64,000 nucleotides of DNA from Candidatus Onthoplasma faecipullorum (GCA_019120295.1 DWVI01000001.1:1-64000), one strand, 5' to 3'. Counted from the first letter of the stretch, positions 41,202 to 49,793 are shown. Notes: a model not told the origin generated them from the letters alone. A program made the numbers and translations.

Positions 41202-41228
41202 AAAGTTCGCCAAATGCGAACTTTTTTT
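41202..41228 (+). terminator. Rho-independent terminator
   Basis: aaagttcgccaaatgcgaacttttttt. Confidence 0.8.
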
Positions 41229-41302
41229 ATCATTATTATATGATTGATACACGATTATAAGATTTTATACTTTAAATTAAAATTATAAGAAAATTTAATT
41301 CT

Positions 41303-41491
41303 TTATTTATTAAGTGCTTTTAATAATTCGACAATGTCAATTTCGTGAATAACGCAGGCTTCTTCCAATGTTTCCATTTGTGAAGCCGGGCAATATAGGC
41401 AATGAAAACCAAATTGTGTTAAAATTTCTTCGGCATTTGGGTGATTTTTTAAAACGTCACTAATAATATCAGTTGCTTTAAATTTTTTCAT
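41303..41491 (-). CDS. DUF1858-type small protein
   Basis: 62 aa; ATDIISDVLKNHPNAEEILTQFGFHCLYCPASQMETLEEACVIHEID. Confidence 0.8.
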   Translation of the reverse strand: MKKFKATDIISDVLKNHPNAEEILTQFGFHCLYCPASQMETLEEACVIHEIDIVELLKALNK

Positions 41492-41500
41492 AATAACTCC

Positions 41501-42346
41501 TTAATCTATTGTCGCACCACATCTATGGCATAATTTTGAACCTTTTATCAATTTGCCATTGCAAACAGGGCAATATTCTTCTTTGTCATTTTGCGGTGCA
41601 ACATTATTATAATCAATTTTTTCAGACTGGTCAATTGTTTTAACTTTATTTTGCTCTTCAATTTGTTTTGGTGTGTTTTCTATATTAGGTTTGTTATTAT
41701 TTCCAAATATTTTAATTTTGTTTGGTATGTTTTCGTCCGTTGACATAACTAATGAATAGTCCAACAGGTTCATTCCAGCACTTTTAAAAAATTTTCTAAT
41801 TTTTTCTTTTAAATTGTTTGATAATTTTTCGTCTAATTCTAAATTTTGCAAATTTTTTCTTAAAAAGTACATTTTAACAATATCAACAAGGTAACTTTCT
41901 AACAATCTATCAACGTCAGAAGCGTATGGCAAAGCATAATCAACTTTAACAAACGACAAAAATTTTTTAGCATTTTCAACTGAAAGTTTTAAATTTAGTT
42001 TAAAATACACTTTAAAAAGTCCGCGTTGAATGTAGATTTTATCGCTAAAAGTATATTCTCTAGTTTGCTCGTTTTTATTTACAAAATATAAGTCCATATC
42101 TATTTCATTAGATTTGGGTTTTTTGTGTTGTTTTTTAATAAGAGAATTGAAATTTTGCTTGTCAATAACCAATTCGTTTTCCTTTTCCTGATAAATTTTA
42201 TCTTTATAGCAAACGAAACAAACCGCATTTTCAGGGATTTCCATTTGTGTGTTTAATTTAAGAGTGCAAAAAGTAGACGTTAGAAAACCTTTATCTAAGT
42301 CAGACGGAATTATTGAATTTTTTTTAGATTTAAACCAATTAAACAT
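41501..42346 (-). CDS. Hypothetical protein with C-terminal zinc ribbon
   Basis: YCPVCNGKLIKGSKLCHRCGATID. Confidence 0.75.
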   Translation of the reverse strand: MFNWFKSKKNSIIPSDLDKGFLTSTFCTLKLNTQMEIPENAVCFVCYKDKIYQEKENELVIDKQNFNSLIKKQHKKPKSNEIDMDLYFVNKNEQTREYTFSDKIYIQRGLFKVYFKLNLKLSVENAKKFLSFVKVDYALPYASDVDRLLESYLVDIVKMYFLRKNLQNLELDEKLSNNLKEKIRKFFKSAGMNLLDYSLVMSTDENIPNKIKIFGNNNKPNIENTPKQIEEQNKVKTIDQSEKIDYNNVAPQNDKEEYCPVCNGKLIKGSKLCHRCGATID

Positions 42347-42358
42347 AATATAAACTAT

Positions 42359-42580
42359 GTGATGTAAAAATTTTACTGACGCAAAATTTTAAAAATGCTA
42401 ACGCATTCACCACAATAACTTGTGGCATCACGTTAGAATTAACATCGGATTTGCTCGTAAACACACTGCTATCGCTTGTGTGCTTCCAGACAAATCTTTC
42501 CGATAATATAGTACAAACGTGATGTTTTAATTTATTAATGTTTTTGTGCAAAGCGGTATCAAGTAAAATTTTAACATCAC
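42359..42580. mobile_element. MITE-like non-coding element (~222 bp)
   Basis: 19-bp terminal inverted repeats GTGATGTAAAAATTTTACT / AGTAAAATTTTAACATCAC (1 mismatch) with nested internal hairpins and no credible ORF. Confidence 0.65.
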
Positions 42581-42743
42581 TAACCTATATTATAGCATTA
42601 TTTTAGTTTTTTGAAAAGATTTTAATAACCTTTCTTATATTTAAATATAAAATTAAGCAAATTATTAGTTTAATTTGACAAATTAACTTTTTAATAGTAT
42701 AATTCAAATATTATTTGTCTAAAAACACAAATTATATATAAAA

Positions 42744-45002
42744 ATGAAAGTAATTTTTAACAAATTATTAATGGTTTTATATTTCATTGTAAGTGCTTTA
42801 ATTTTAGAAGCTGTGGCTTTTTCTGTGCTAGGTTTTGGGTTTATGCCTGAATATTTACTTTATGATTTATCATTAATTCTTATTATAAGTTTTATTGTAT
42901 ATGCAATACCAAATTATATTGCTCAGTATGTTATATTTACTTTGATTTTATTAGTTCAAACCATTTTAATTTATGTAAATTACTCATTATACACTATTTA
43001 TGGTGACTTATTTTCAATAGAAATGTTAAGTTTGCTTGGTGAAGCCACCGAAGCAATAACTTCAAACTTTATTTATTTTAGTGTTATTTTACAATTAATT
43101 GCTATATTTTTAGCAATCGCTATAGTGGGTGCAATCATATTACAGTATTGCCGAAAAGATAAAATCAGAGTTAAACAACATTATTCTGTGTTTTGCGTAA
43201 TAGCGCTTGTAGCTGTTCAATGCTTTTCTTTGTCGTACTTTATCAATAAGCGAAACGAGATAAATAATATCAGAACAGTAACGCAAAACGAAAGTGTTAT
43301 AGACGACAACTTACTCATGAACACTTTATTTATAAAAACGGCAAGTTATAGAAAGTTTGGTACATATGGTTATATTTCAAACATGTTGTTTAGCAACAAA
43401 TCTAAAATTCAAGAAAGGCTTGCTGAAAATGCTATTGAATATATGAATAATGGTAATAGGTACACATCAGATGTTAGCGAAGTGTTTGGAGTGGACGAAG
43501 GAAATAATGTTATTGTTATAATGATGGAATCTCTAGAATGGTTTGGCTTTGGAGATGGAACGTATGACCCTAATGTGGAAAACTTATCTTATGAACTTAC
43601 TCCAAATATATATTCACTAATTTATGGTGAAGATTATTTAGAAGATACGGACAATTTAAATGTATCAAACGACTCAGTTATTGCAACAAATTTTTATGCC
43701 AAATCTAAAACAAACTATTCAGAAGCGCAAGGCATACTTGGAATTTATCCAATAGGTCAAAATTTAACTGATATAGCGGGTGATGACTATGACAGTAGCA
43801 CAAACGCTTTCGGTTATGCGCTTCCTAATATATTGAAAAACAAGGGCTACACAACTTCGTATGTGCATTCAAACGTGATTAACTTTTACGACCGTGATAA
43901 AACTCATGGTAATCTCGGTTTTGAAAATGTAATAGGAAAAGATAGTTTGCTTGACGACGAAGGAAACCCAATCTACACTGATGCAGAATTGTGGTGGGAG
44001 CATTGGGATAGTGAAGCCGATTTTGCTAGAAATGCAATAGATTACTTGGTGCCAAACGCAGATAATCCTTTTTATACCTTTTATCTAACCGTTTCTTCAC
44101 ACGGTTCGTATGTTTACAATGAAAATGAAGGTGATTGCGTGCGTTACCGTGATTATGTTATGTATGGTGCGGACGATTGTGTGCTTGTGGACCAAGAAAC
44201 TCAAGAACCATATATGGACATAAATGATAATATTATAACCGATGTTGAAACTTTGCAATCAGTATATCCTAACGCTGACTATATGTGGCTTTTAAATGAA
44301 GATATTCCAGAAGAAGAATTAACTTATACCAATTGGTACCAGAATGTGTTAAATTCTTATTATGATATTGACCCATCAATTTGTGACGAATTGTTGTATT
44401 ATGAATGTGGTATAATGGGTCTAGACGAAGCAATAGGTGTAATAATAAATCAATTAAAAGAGTATGGAATTTATGATGAAACAACCATAATGCTTTATTC
44501 AGACCATTATACATATTATAGTAACCTTTCAAATCGTTTCAAAGGTATAAGTCTTGATGATTATGCAAGTATGGAAGTTAATAGAATACCATTTATACTT
44601 TCTAGCCCAGGATTAAAGAATGAGTATGCGGGAAAATACACTCAAACTTCAAGATTTTCTTCTGCATATGACATCATTCCAACAATCTTAGATTTATTAG
44701 GAATTGAATTTAATGAAAATTTGTATTTGGGTTCGTCAATATTTGCTCCGGCAATAACAAATTATGTGTATGAACTTGACGGAGAGCAAAAGGAAATGCT
44801 TGTTTATTATTCAAACACTAGTGGTTTATTTAGTGTTGATTTATACTCTTACGATTTATCAACTTTTGTGAAAGAAAACCCTAATGTAGACGAAAATATT
44901 GAAGACTTATTTGTAAAAAAGGCCAGTGAATTGTTAATAAAATTGAATTACTTAACAATTTTAAATGATAATGGGCTATACAATAAACTCACAAATGTAT
45001 AA
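42744..45002 (+). CDS. LTA synthase-like (sulfatase-fold) membrane phosphotransferase
   Basis: Five TM helices then VIVIMMESLEWFGFG, YSEAQGILG, YSDHYTYY sulfatase-like motifs. Confidence 0.85.
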   Translation: MKVIFNKLLMVLYFIVSALILEAVAFSVLGFGFMPEYLLYDLSLILIISFIVYAIPNYIAQYVIFTLILLVQTILIYVNYSLYTIYGDLFSIEMLSLLGEATEAITSNFIYFSVILQLIAIFLAIAIVGAIILQYCRKDKIRVKQHYSVFCVIALVAVQCFSLSYFINKRNEINNIRTVTQNESVIDDNLLMNTLFIKTASYRKFGTYGYISNMLFSNKSKIQERLAENAIEYMNNGNRYTSDVSEVFGVDEGNNVIVIMMESLEWFGFGDGTYDPNVENLSYELTPNIYSLIYGEDYLEDTDNLNVSNDSVIATNFYAKSKTNYSEAQGILGIYPIGQNLTDIAGDDYDSSTNAFGYALPNILKNKGYTTSYVHSNVINFYDRDKTHGNLGFENVIGKDSLLDDEGNPIYTDAELWWEHWDSEADFARNAIDYLVPNADNPFYTFYLTVSSHGSYVYNENEGDCVRYRDYVMYGADDCVLVDQETQEPYMDINDNIITDVETLQSVYPNADYMWLLNEDIPEEELTYTNWYQNVLNSYYDIDPSICDELLYYECGIMGLDEAIGVIINQLKEYGIYDETTIMLYSDHYTYYSNLSNRFKGISLDDYASMEVNRIPFILSSPGLKNEYAGKYTQTSRFSSAYDIIPTILDLLGIEFNENLYLGSSIFAPAITNYVYELDGEQKEMLVYYSNTSGLFSVDLYSYDLSTFVKENPNVDENIEDLFVKKASELLIKLNYLTILNDNGLYNKLTNV

Positions 45003-45008
45003 CAAAAA

Positions 45009-45040
45009 AACTCCTTGGAATTACAAAGGAGTTTTTCTTT
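45009..45040 (+). terminator. Terminator after LTA synthase-like gene
   Basis: aaactccttggaattacaaaggagttttt. Confidence 0.8.
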
Positions 45041-45105
45041 ATATTATTTTATTTCAAAAAAGGTGTTTAGATATTTACAATAATCAAAGATAAAATACAA
45101 TAAAT

Positions 45106-45211
45106 TTTGACACTAAATCTGACACTAAATTTTTTTAAAAAATAAAAAATAGTAGTGTGTTCGTCTATTTAACACTACTATATATTGTGCTTTTGGCGCC
45201 CAGAGTAGGGG
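45106..45211. repeat. Direct copy of the right-end sequence of the integrative element (scar of a sibling element)
   Basis: ttttgacactaaatctgacactaaattttttt...agtagtgt...aacactactatatattgtgcttttggcgccc nearly identical to 58985-59090. Confidence 0.85.
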
Positions 45212-45213
45212 GA

Positions 45214-45354
45214 GTAGCGTTAAGAAACATACCCCAATGGGTATGTTTTAGCGTCACGAGTACGAACGTTTACGTGAGTTGGAGAGTAGCGTTAAGAAAC
45301 ATGCTACAATTAGCATGTTTTAGCGTCACGAGTAGGAACGTTTACGTGAGTTGG
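45214..45354. repeat. Two tandem 69-bp repeats containing a hairpin with covarying arms
   Basis: gtagcgttaagaaacat[ACCC-caat-GGGT]atgttttagcgtcacgagta... and the same frame with [GCTA-caat-TAGC]. Confidence 0.9.
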
Positions 45355-45393
45355 CACCGCAGGTGGAACCTTGGTTCGAGCCTGTAAAAATAA

Positions 45394-45418
45394 AAAAAAC
45401 ATCGCATAAGCGATGAAC
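45394..45418 (-). terminator. Probable original tRNA-Asn terminator, displaced by integration
   Basis: Minus strand CATCGC-TTAT-GCGATG followed by TTTTTTTTA, directly beyond the attL tRNA 3' end. Confidence 0.6.
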
Positions 45419-45465
45419 TGGCGCCCCGAGTAGGGCTCGAACCTACAACCTATCGGTTAACAGCC
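45419..45465 (-). repeat. attL (tRNA-Asn 3' fragment)
   Basis: tggcgccccgagtagggctcgaacctacaacctatcggttaacagcc identical to 59075-59121. Confidence 0.95.
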
Positions 45466-45504
45466 TTTCCGAAACCCTCTATTTTATAGGGAATTTAAGC
45501 ACTT

Positions 45505-45524
45505 TGACACTAAATTTGACACCA
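45505..45524. promoter_or_regulatory. Candidate left arm-type integrase site
   Basis: TGACACTAAATTTGACACC matches the right-end tandem TGACACTAAATC/T. Confidence 0.5.
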
Positions 45525-45562
45525 CTTTTTTAGACAATTTTAGGAACAGTTTAATCTCTCTT

Positions 45563-45835
45563 TTATTTCCAAATTACATAATGCTCGAAAGCTCTCATTA
45601 AATATTGTTTGTCTTCGAGTGATAATTTAATCAATATGTTATTTTCAAAATATTCGAATTCAATTAAGCCAGAATGTAGGTTAATTATAATTTTAACATC
45701 AGCATATTTGTAGAAAAGTATTTTTTGTAATGTATAGTCAGAATAGAGCTTAAAGCCGTAATAAAAGGAGTCCATTAAAAACTCTTTCATATTTTTTATA
45801 TAAGGATTTTTTATTTTAATCAATTTGTTTTTCAT
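45563..45835 (-). CDS. Hypothetical protein (element-encoded)
   Basis: 90-aa ORF in leftward gene series. Confidence 0.55.
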   Translation of the reverse strand: MKNKLIKIKNPYIKNMKEFLMDSFYYGFKLYSDYTLQKILFYKYADVKIIINLHSGLIEFEYFENNILIKLSLEDKQYLMRAFEHYVIWK

Positions 45836-46093
45836 TTACACCTCGTACATATAAACGGAACGTTCGTTGTGTGAATAAATGTACATTAAGTCTTTGTTTC
45901 TTGTAACTCTATATGTATAACCACCATTCCAGGCGCCAGCACCATAACTACCGCAAGTGAATGTTTTCTTTTCTCCGTCTTTCATATTTAAAATTATATC
46001 TATAGCCTCACTTTTTGAATAAACGTTGAATCTACTAGACGTCCATTTAATTATTTTATTTAAAATCGATTTGCTAATTTTCTTTAGTTCCAT
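45836..46093 (-). CDS. Hypothetical protein (element-encoded)
   Basis: ORF MELKKISKSILNKIIKWTSSRFNVYSKSEAIDIIL... Confidence 0.55.
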   Translation of the reverse strand: MELKKISKSILNKIIKWTSSRFNVYSKSEAIDIILNMKDGEKKTFTCGSYGAGAWNGGYTYRVTRNKDLMYIYSHNERSVYMYEV

Positions 46094-46583
46094 TTTCAAC
46101 CTCAAAACTATTTAATTTATCTGTAATGAATTTAACAATATTAGAGAATTTATCTATATCTGAATCACAATAATCTATTATTTCATTTAAAATTTGGACT
46201 GTTTGATTTTTTAATTTTAAATAATTTAAATCCAGATTTTTAATTTTTTCTTTGTATTTTTTGCATTCGCTACGTAAGTTTGCATTTATTTTTTCGAATC
46301 TATCATACCTTCGATTTAATAAACGTATATTTTCTAATTCTGATTTAACAAAATTGTATTCATTTTTATAATAATCAGCAGAAGCACGCGCAAAGTCAAA
46401 TTGTGCAGTAAACTCACGGTCATTGAACTCGTATTGTTTTTTTAATTCATTATATCTCTTTTCCAATTTTAAATATTTTTCAATTATGTTATCGATATTG
46501 CCTTTGCTAAATTGTAACTCATTATTAACAATATCAGGGTAGATATCTAATTTTAAATAATCTTCATATTTCAAATTTCTCAT
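46074..46583 (-). CDS. Coiled-coil hypothetical protein (element-encoded)
   Basis: MRNLKYEDYLKLDIYPDIVNNELQ...; RBS-like sequence upstream. Confidence 0.6.
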   Translation of the reverse strand: MRNLKYEDYLKLDIYPDIVNNELQFSKGNIDNIIEKYLKLEKRYNELKKQYEFNDREFTAQFDFARASADYYKNEYNFVKSELENIRLLNRRYDRFEKINANLRSECKKYKEKIKNLDLNYLKLKNQTVQILNEIIDYCDSDIDKFSNIVKFITDKLNSFEVENGTKEN

Positions 46584-46762
46584 AAACACTCCTGATAAAT
46601 TTTTTCTATTGATTCGATTAACCAATCTGATGTTGGTAAATTTTTATTTTTGTAGTAATTATTTAAACGCGGAGCACTTATTTTTAAATGCTTCGCCAAA
46701 CGAACCTGTGTCCATTTTTTTGTTTTTAAAATTTTTTTAATTTTATCTGATAATCTTTCCAT
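46580..46762 (-). CDS. Small HTH DNA-binding protein
   Basis: 60 aa; KTKKWTQVRLAKHLKISAPRLNNYYKNKNLPT. Confidence 0.7.
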   Translation of the reverse strand: MERLSDKIKKILKTKKWTQVRLAKHLKISAPRLNNYYKNKNLPTSDWLIESIEKIYQECL

Positions 46763-46804
46763 ATTATCTCCATACTTTTAATTTTTTTAATTTTTTGAAT
46801 TTTT

Positions 46805-46954
46805 TTAACGCGGACGTTGTCCGCGTTTATATTAAGTAAACTTAAAATCTAACGCAATCAGTCAATCGATTGGCAGTCAGACCACTGGTCTAACTTGCCA
46901 TCTCTTTTTCCTTCTTGCTGTTAGATTTTTAAATTGTTGATAACTAGTTATCAA
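46805..46954. other. Palindrome-rich intergenic region, candidate origin
   Basis: AACGCGGAC-gtt-GTCCGCGTT; AAAATCTAAC...GTTAGATTTT enclosing inner hairpins; perfect palindrome TTGATAACTAGTTATCAA. Confidence 0.5.
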
Positions 46955-47016
46955 ACAAACACACTCTATTTAACTTCGGTTTAAATTTAAACAATGTTAA
47001 TGTGTATTAAATTAAA

Positions 47017-47937
47017 TCAAATCTCAATATTGTCTAGGTCTGAAATAAATTCGTTAATTTCATTTTCTGTGTAATTGTTGCGAATGAAATTATTTGATTT
47101 ATTTTTGTCAAGCCAATCAGAAAGATTAAGCCATTTTTCACCGTCGTCTCTAAATTCAGGTAGTGCATTAGGTTGAGATAGGAAAGACTTTAACGACCAT
47201 TTGTGTGTAAGCCAATATTCTGAATTGTTTAGTGCTTTGTCGTACCTAGTTATACACGTTATGACTTCATTAAGCGTGAAAGATTTTAGGACTTTGTTAA
47301 TCAGTCCATTAAGTTTTGGGGTAAGTTCAGGAGATTTAATCAAGTTCTTTGAATTCCAAAAATTAAACACACACCGAACAGGGTCTTCTTTTTCTTTGTT
47401 GTATGTTTCTTTTTCTTTGTTGTTTATAATTTGTTGTTTATTATTTGTACCATTTGACACCATTGTCAATTCCATTTGACAAAAATGCATATTTCCATTT
47501 GACAATGATGTCAATTCGTTTTGACAATTTTGCACTAATTTTGACGATTTTTCTTCAATATTATTGCCTTCTAGAATGCTCTCAGACAAATTTTCAGAGT
47601 TATCATTAATAGTTTCTTTAACACAACCTTGCATTATTTTTATTGCTTTTTCTGTAACAGCATACCAAAGAGTTCTATCACAACCTTGGCTGTAATTTGC
47701 AGTGATTATTAAACCTTCTTTTTTTAATGTAGCCAGGGCATAACGAATTTGTCTATCAGTCAAAAATGGAAAAAGTTTAGCAAAAGCTTTATTCGTATTA
47801 TATGTCCAGTAGTAACCGTCATGATAATTAATGTTATTCGCTTTATTTTTTTCAGTCCAATAATATAAGTTTTTTAAAATTATCGAACAGTTAATTCCAT
47901 ATTTAATTGCAATTTCAACATTAAAGACGTTATCCAT
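47017..47937 (-). CDS. Phage-type replication initiation/organizer protein (winged helix)
   Basis: NVEIAIKYGINCSIILKNLYYWTEKNKANNINYHDGYYWTYNTNKAFAKLFPFLTDRQIRYALATLKKEGLI resembles Firmicutes phage replication protein N-termini. Confidence 0.65.
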   Translation of the reverse strand: MDNVFNVEIAIKYGINCSIILKNLYYWTEKNKANNINYHDGYYWTYNTNKAFAKLFPFLTDRQIRYALATLKKEGLIITANYSQGCDRTLWYAVTEKAIKIMQGCVKETINDNSENLSESILEGNNIEEKSSKLVQNCQNELTSLSNGNMHFCQMELTMVSNGTNNKQQIINNKEKETYNKEKEDPVRCVFNFWNSKNLIKSPELTPKLNGLINKVLKSFTLNEVITCITRYDKALNNSEYWLTHKWSLKSFLSQPNALPEFRDDGEKWLNLSDWLDKNKSNNFIRNNYTENEINEFISDLDNIEI

Positions 47938-47979
47938 AAAATTTTCTCCTAAGTTTTTAAACTTTTTTTGTAAAAAGTA

Positions 47980-48007
47980 TTGACTTTTCGTGTTCTCGTA
48001 TTATAAT
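47980..48007 (+). promoter_or_regulatory. Promoter of antisense ncRNA
   Basis: TTGACT - 16 nt - TATAAT. Confidence 0.65.
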
Positions 48008-48013
48008 AATAAT

Positions 48014-48210
48014 GCATGCGATGTTTAATACATCAATTAGTTAAACTAATGAAGCATGCTTAGAGGTTGAGATACAGAGATTTTGTTAATTATCAAAACC
48101 ATCTACCATGGGTAATAAGCCTGTGGGCAGGCATATAGGTATATTTCTCTGATGCGCTATATGTACCGACCAATGGAGTTTGGTAAATAGAGCTTATTGC
48201 TCTATTTTTT
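48014..48210 (+). ncRNA. Candidate structured ~195-nt RNA, antisense to rep leader
   Basis: Strong promoter, many local hairpins (e.g. GCCTG-tggg-CAGGC, TACC-atg-GGTA), long-range CAGAGA/TCTCTG and CATATAG/CTATATG, terminator AATAGAGC-ttatt-GCTCTATTTTTT; no ORF. Confidence 0.6.
48186..48210 (+). terminator. Terminator of the antisense RNA
   Basis: aatagagcttattgctctatttttt. Confidence 0.75.
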
Positions 48211-48637
48211 ATATCTATTTTTAAATTTCTCATGTTTTTTTCTATTTTCACTTGAAAACCTATTATGATTCAACGTGTAATTTAAAAGTTTATCAGCATC
48301 TTCTTTTGAAATTCTTGTTGAATTTTTCGTTACTTTAAATTTTTCATTTTGTATTATAGGTTTACCTTCATTGTCTTCAATTTCGAGATTATTCCTTATA
48401 TATTTCAAACCATATTTATTAAATCTTTTAGTATTATTCGTTTCTTTTGTTGACGCTGTAACGACCGCATATTCTTCTTGGCCCTTTGGATTTTTTATTT
48501 TGTCTAAAATAATTAAAGGTCTTGAATCTTTTAATTTTTGACTATGTCTTTTGTCAATTGGAAGAAATTTGTCTTTTGTTTCCAAGGTTTGACCAATAGG
48601 CAATTTTCGTTTAAAAATAAGTTTAATTTTCTTCATT
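48202..48637 (-). CDS. Basic hypothetical protein (element-encoded)
   Basis: MKKIKLIFKRKLPIGQTLETKDKFLP...; Lys/Arg rich. Confidence 0.55.
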
Positions 48638-49075
48638 TGTTTCCTCTTTATCTTCAATTTGATATTGTTCATTTCTTGGAATTTTTGCGTGTTCTTGTGT
48701 GGGTTCAGGAGTAGATTGGGGTTTAGACTGTTGTTTTAAAAAAATTGATTCCTGATTACGTGATACTTTATCTTTTTGTTTAAGTAATTTTAAATTTGCG
48801 TTGAATTGACTCATTAAATATTTTTTTTTAGATTTGTATTCTTTTTTGGAAAAAATATCACGCTCATGCATTGTTGCAAGCTTTGAAAATTCACTGTAAA
48901 AATAGTCAGTACAATCGCTAATTGTGCTGAATGATTCTATAACAATAGTATAGTCTTCGTTAGCTTGCTGATTCAACTTCTTCCTCCAACTTTTTGAGTT
49001 CTTTTTTGTATGTGTCCCACGCTTTTGGGCGTTTGTTCGGCACAACATTATTAACAAAATTAAAATCGTCGTCAT
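48623..49075 (-). CDS. Hypothetical protein overlapping the zot-like 3' end
   Basis: 150-aa ORF; exact start uncertain because of the overlap. Confidence 0.5.
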   Translation of the reverse strand: MTTILILLIMLCRTNAQKRGTHTKKNSKSWRKKLNQQANEDYTIVIESFSTISDCTDYFYSEFSKLATMHERDIFSKKEYKSKKKYLMSQFNANLKLLKQKDKVSRNQESIFLKQQSKPQSTPEPTQEHAKIPRNEQYQIEDKEETNEEN

Positions 49076-49793
49076 TATCTGTTACTTCTTGTTCAAAAGA
49101 ATAAGGATTATAGTTTTCGTCAATAGCGCCTTTGTGAGTATGGATAAAACTTTGTCCAACATTAGTGCCATCTTGGAGATATTTAAGAATTTGAGCTTCT
49201 TCTTCAAAATGAATTCCGTAAAACGTAGTGCTTAGCAATTTGCCATAGCCTAATAATTTGTTTGTTTTGACCTTTTTGCCATCTATTAAATAAGTATGTA
49301 TTGATTTTTTAATTAGAGTAAAAACATCAACTGTGGCACGTATGTCTGAATGTAATTTTGTCAATTTTTGCGCAATTAAGTAAATTTTAAGGTCAATATG
49401 ACCTCGTAATTCGAAAGCGTCGGTAACCCATGGTGGTAAGGTAAAATTATTTTTTGACGGCCAAATTCTTTGGCATTCGTCGAAAGCGTAAACACCATGG
49501 GGTACTAATCGTTTTGTTTTTTGAAATTGAGTTTTTGTTCCGAACTCAAAACCGTTAATAGTGTAGGAGTGCATGTTTGGGAATTGGGTGAAAATTTCAA
49601 AATTAGCGTGAACAACATGTTTTTCCGGCGGAAAGCTTAATTGTTTATTATGTGTTTTGTTATAAGTTTTTAAATAGTCGCAAAAACTTTCATAACGGGA
49701 ATTTAAATAAGTTAAATCTTCTTCAATAATCTTTGCAACAACATATGATGTCTTACCACTTCGTGGTTTACCAATAACAAATTCACAAGGCAT
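48960..49793 (-). CDS. Zot-family (filamentous phage gpI-like) ATPase
   Basis: Walker A FVIGKPRSGKTSYVV at N-terminus, Walker B GVYAFDECQRIWP, then ELRGHIDLKIYLIAQKLTKLHSDIRATVD as in Zot/gpI proteins. Confidence 0.82.
   Translation of the reverse strand: MPCEFVIGKPRSGKTSYVVAKIIEEDLTYLNSRYESFCDYLKTYNKTHNKQLSFPPEKHVVHANFEIFTQFPNMHSYTINGFEFGTKTQFQKTKRLVPHGVYAFDECQRIWPSKNNFTLPPWVTDAFELRGHIDLKIYLIAQKLTKLHSDIRATVDVFTLIKKSIHTYLIDGKKVKTNKLLGYGKLLSTTFYGIHFEEEAQILKYLQDGTNVGQSFIHTHKGAIDENYNPYSFEQEVTDNDDDFNFVNNVVPNKRPKAWDTYKKELKKLEEEVESAS

Noticed and set aside
42339-42551. 70-aa minus-strand ORF
   Set aside because: Lies inside the MITE-like palindromic element; no RBS or protein-like composition
45214-45354. 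Tandem repeats as a CRISPR array
   Set aside because: Only two units, no spacers of independent sequence, variable bases are confined to paired stem positions, no cas genes
45157-45387. 76-aa plus-strand ORF
   Set aside because: Spans the integration scar and the 69-bp repeats; translation simply repeats the unit and has no RBS
48146-48156. CTGATGCGC as a hammerhead ribozyme core
   Set aside because: Conserved CUGANGA and GAAA elements are not both present in a three-stem context
48960-49793. Zot homolog as a zonula occludens (tight-junction) toxin
   Set aside because: Family name is historical; N-terminal ATPase similarity supports a phage assembly role and no toxin peptide region is evident
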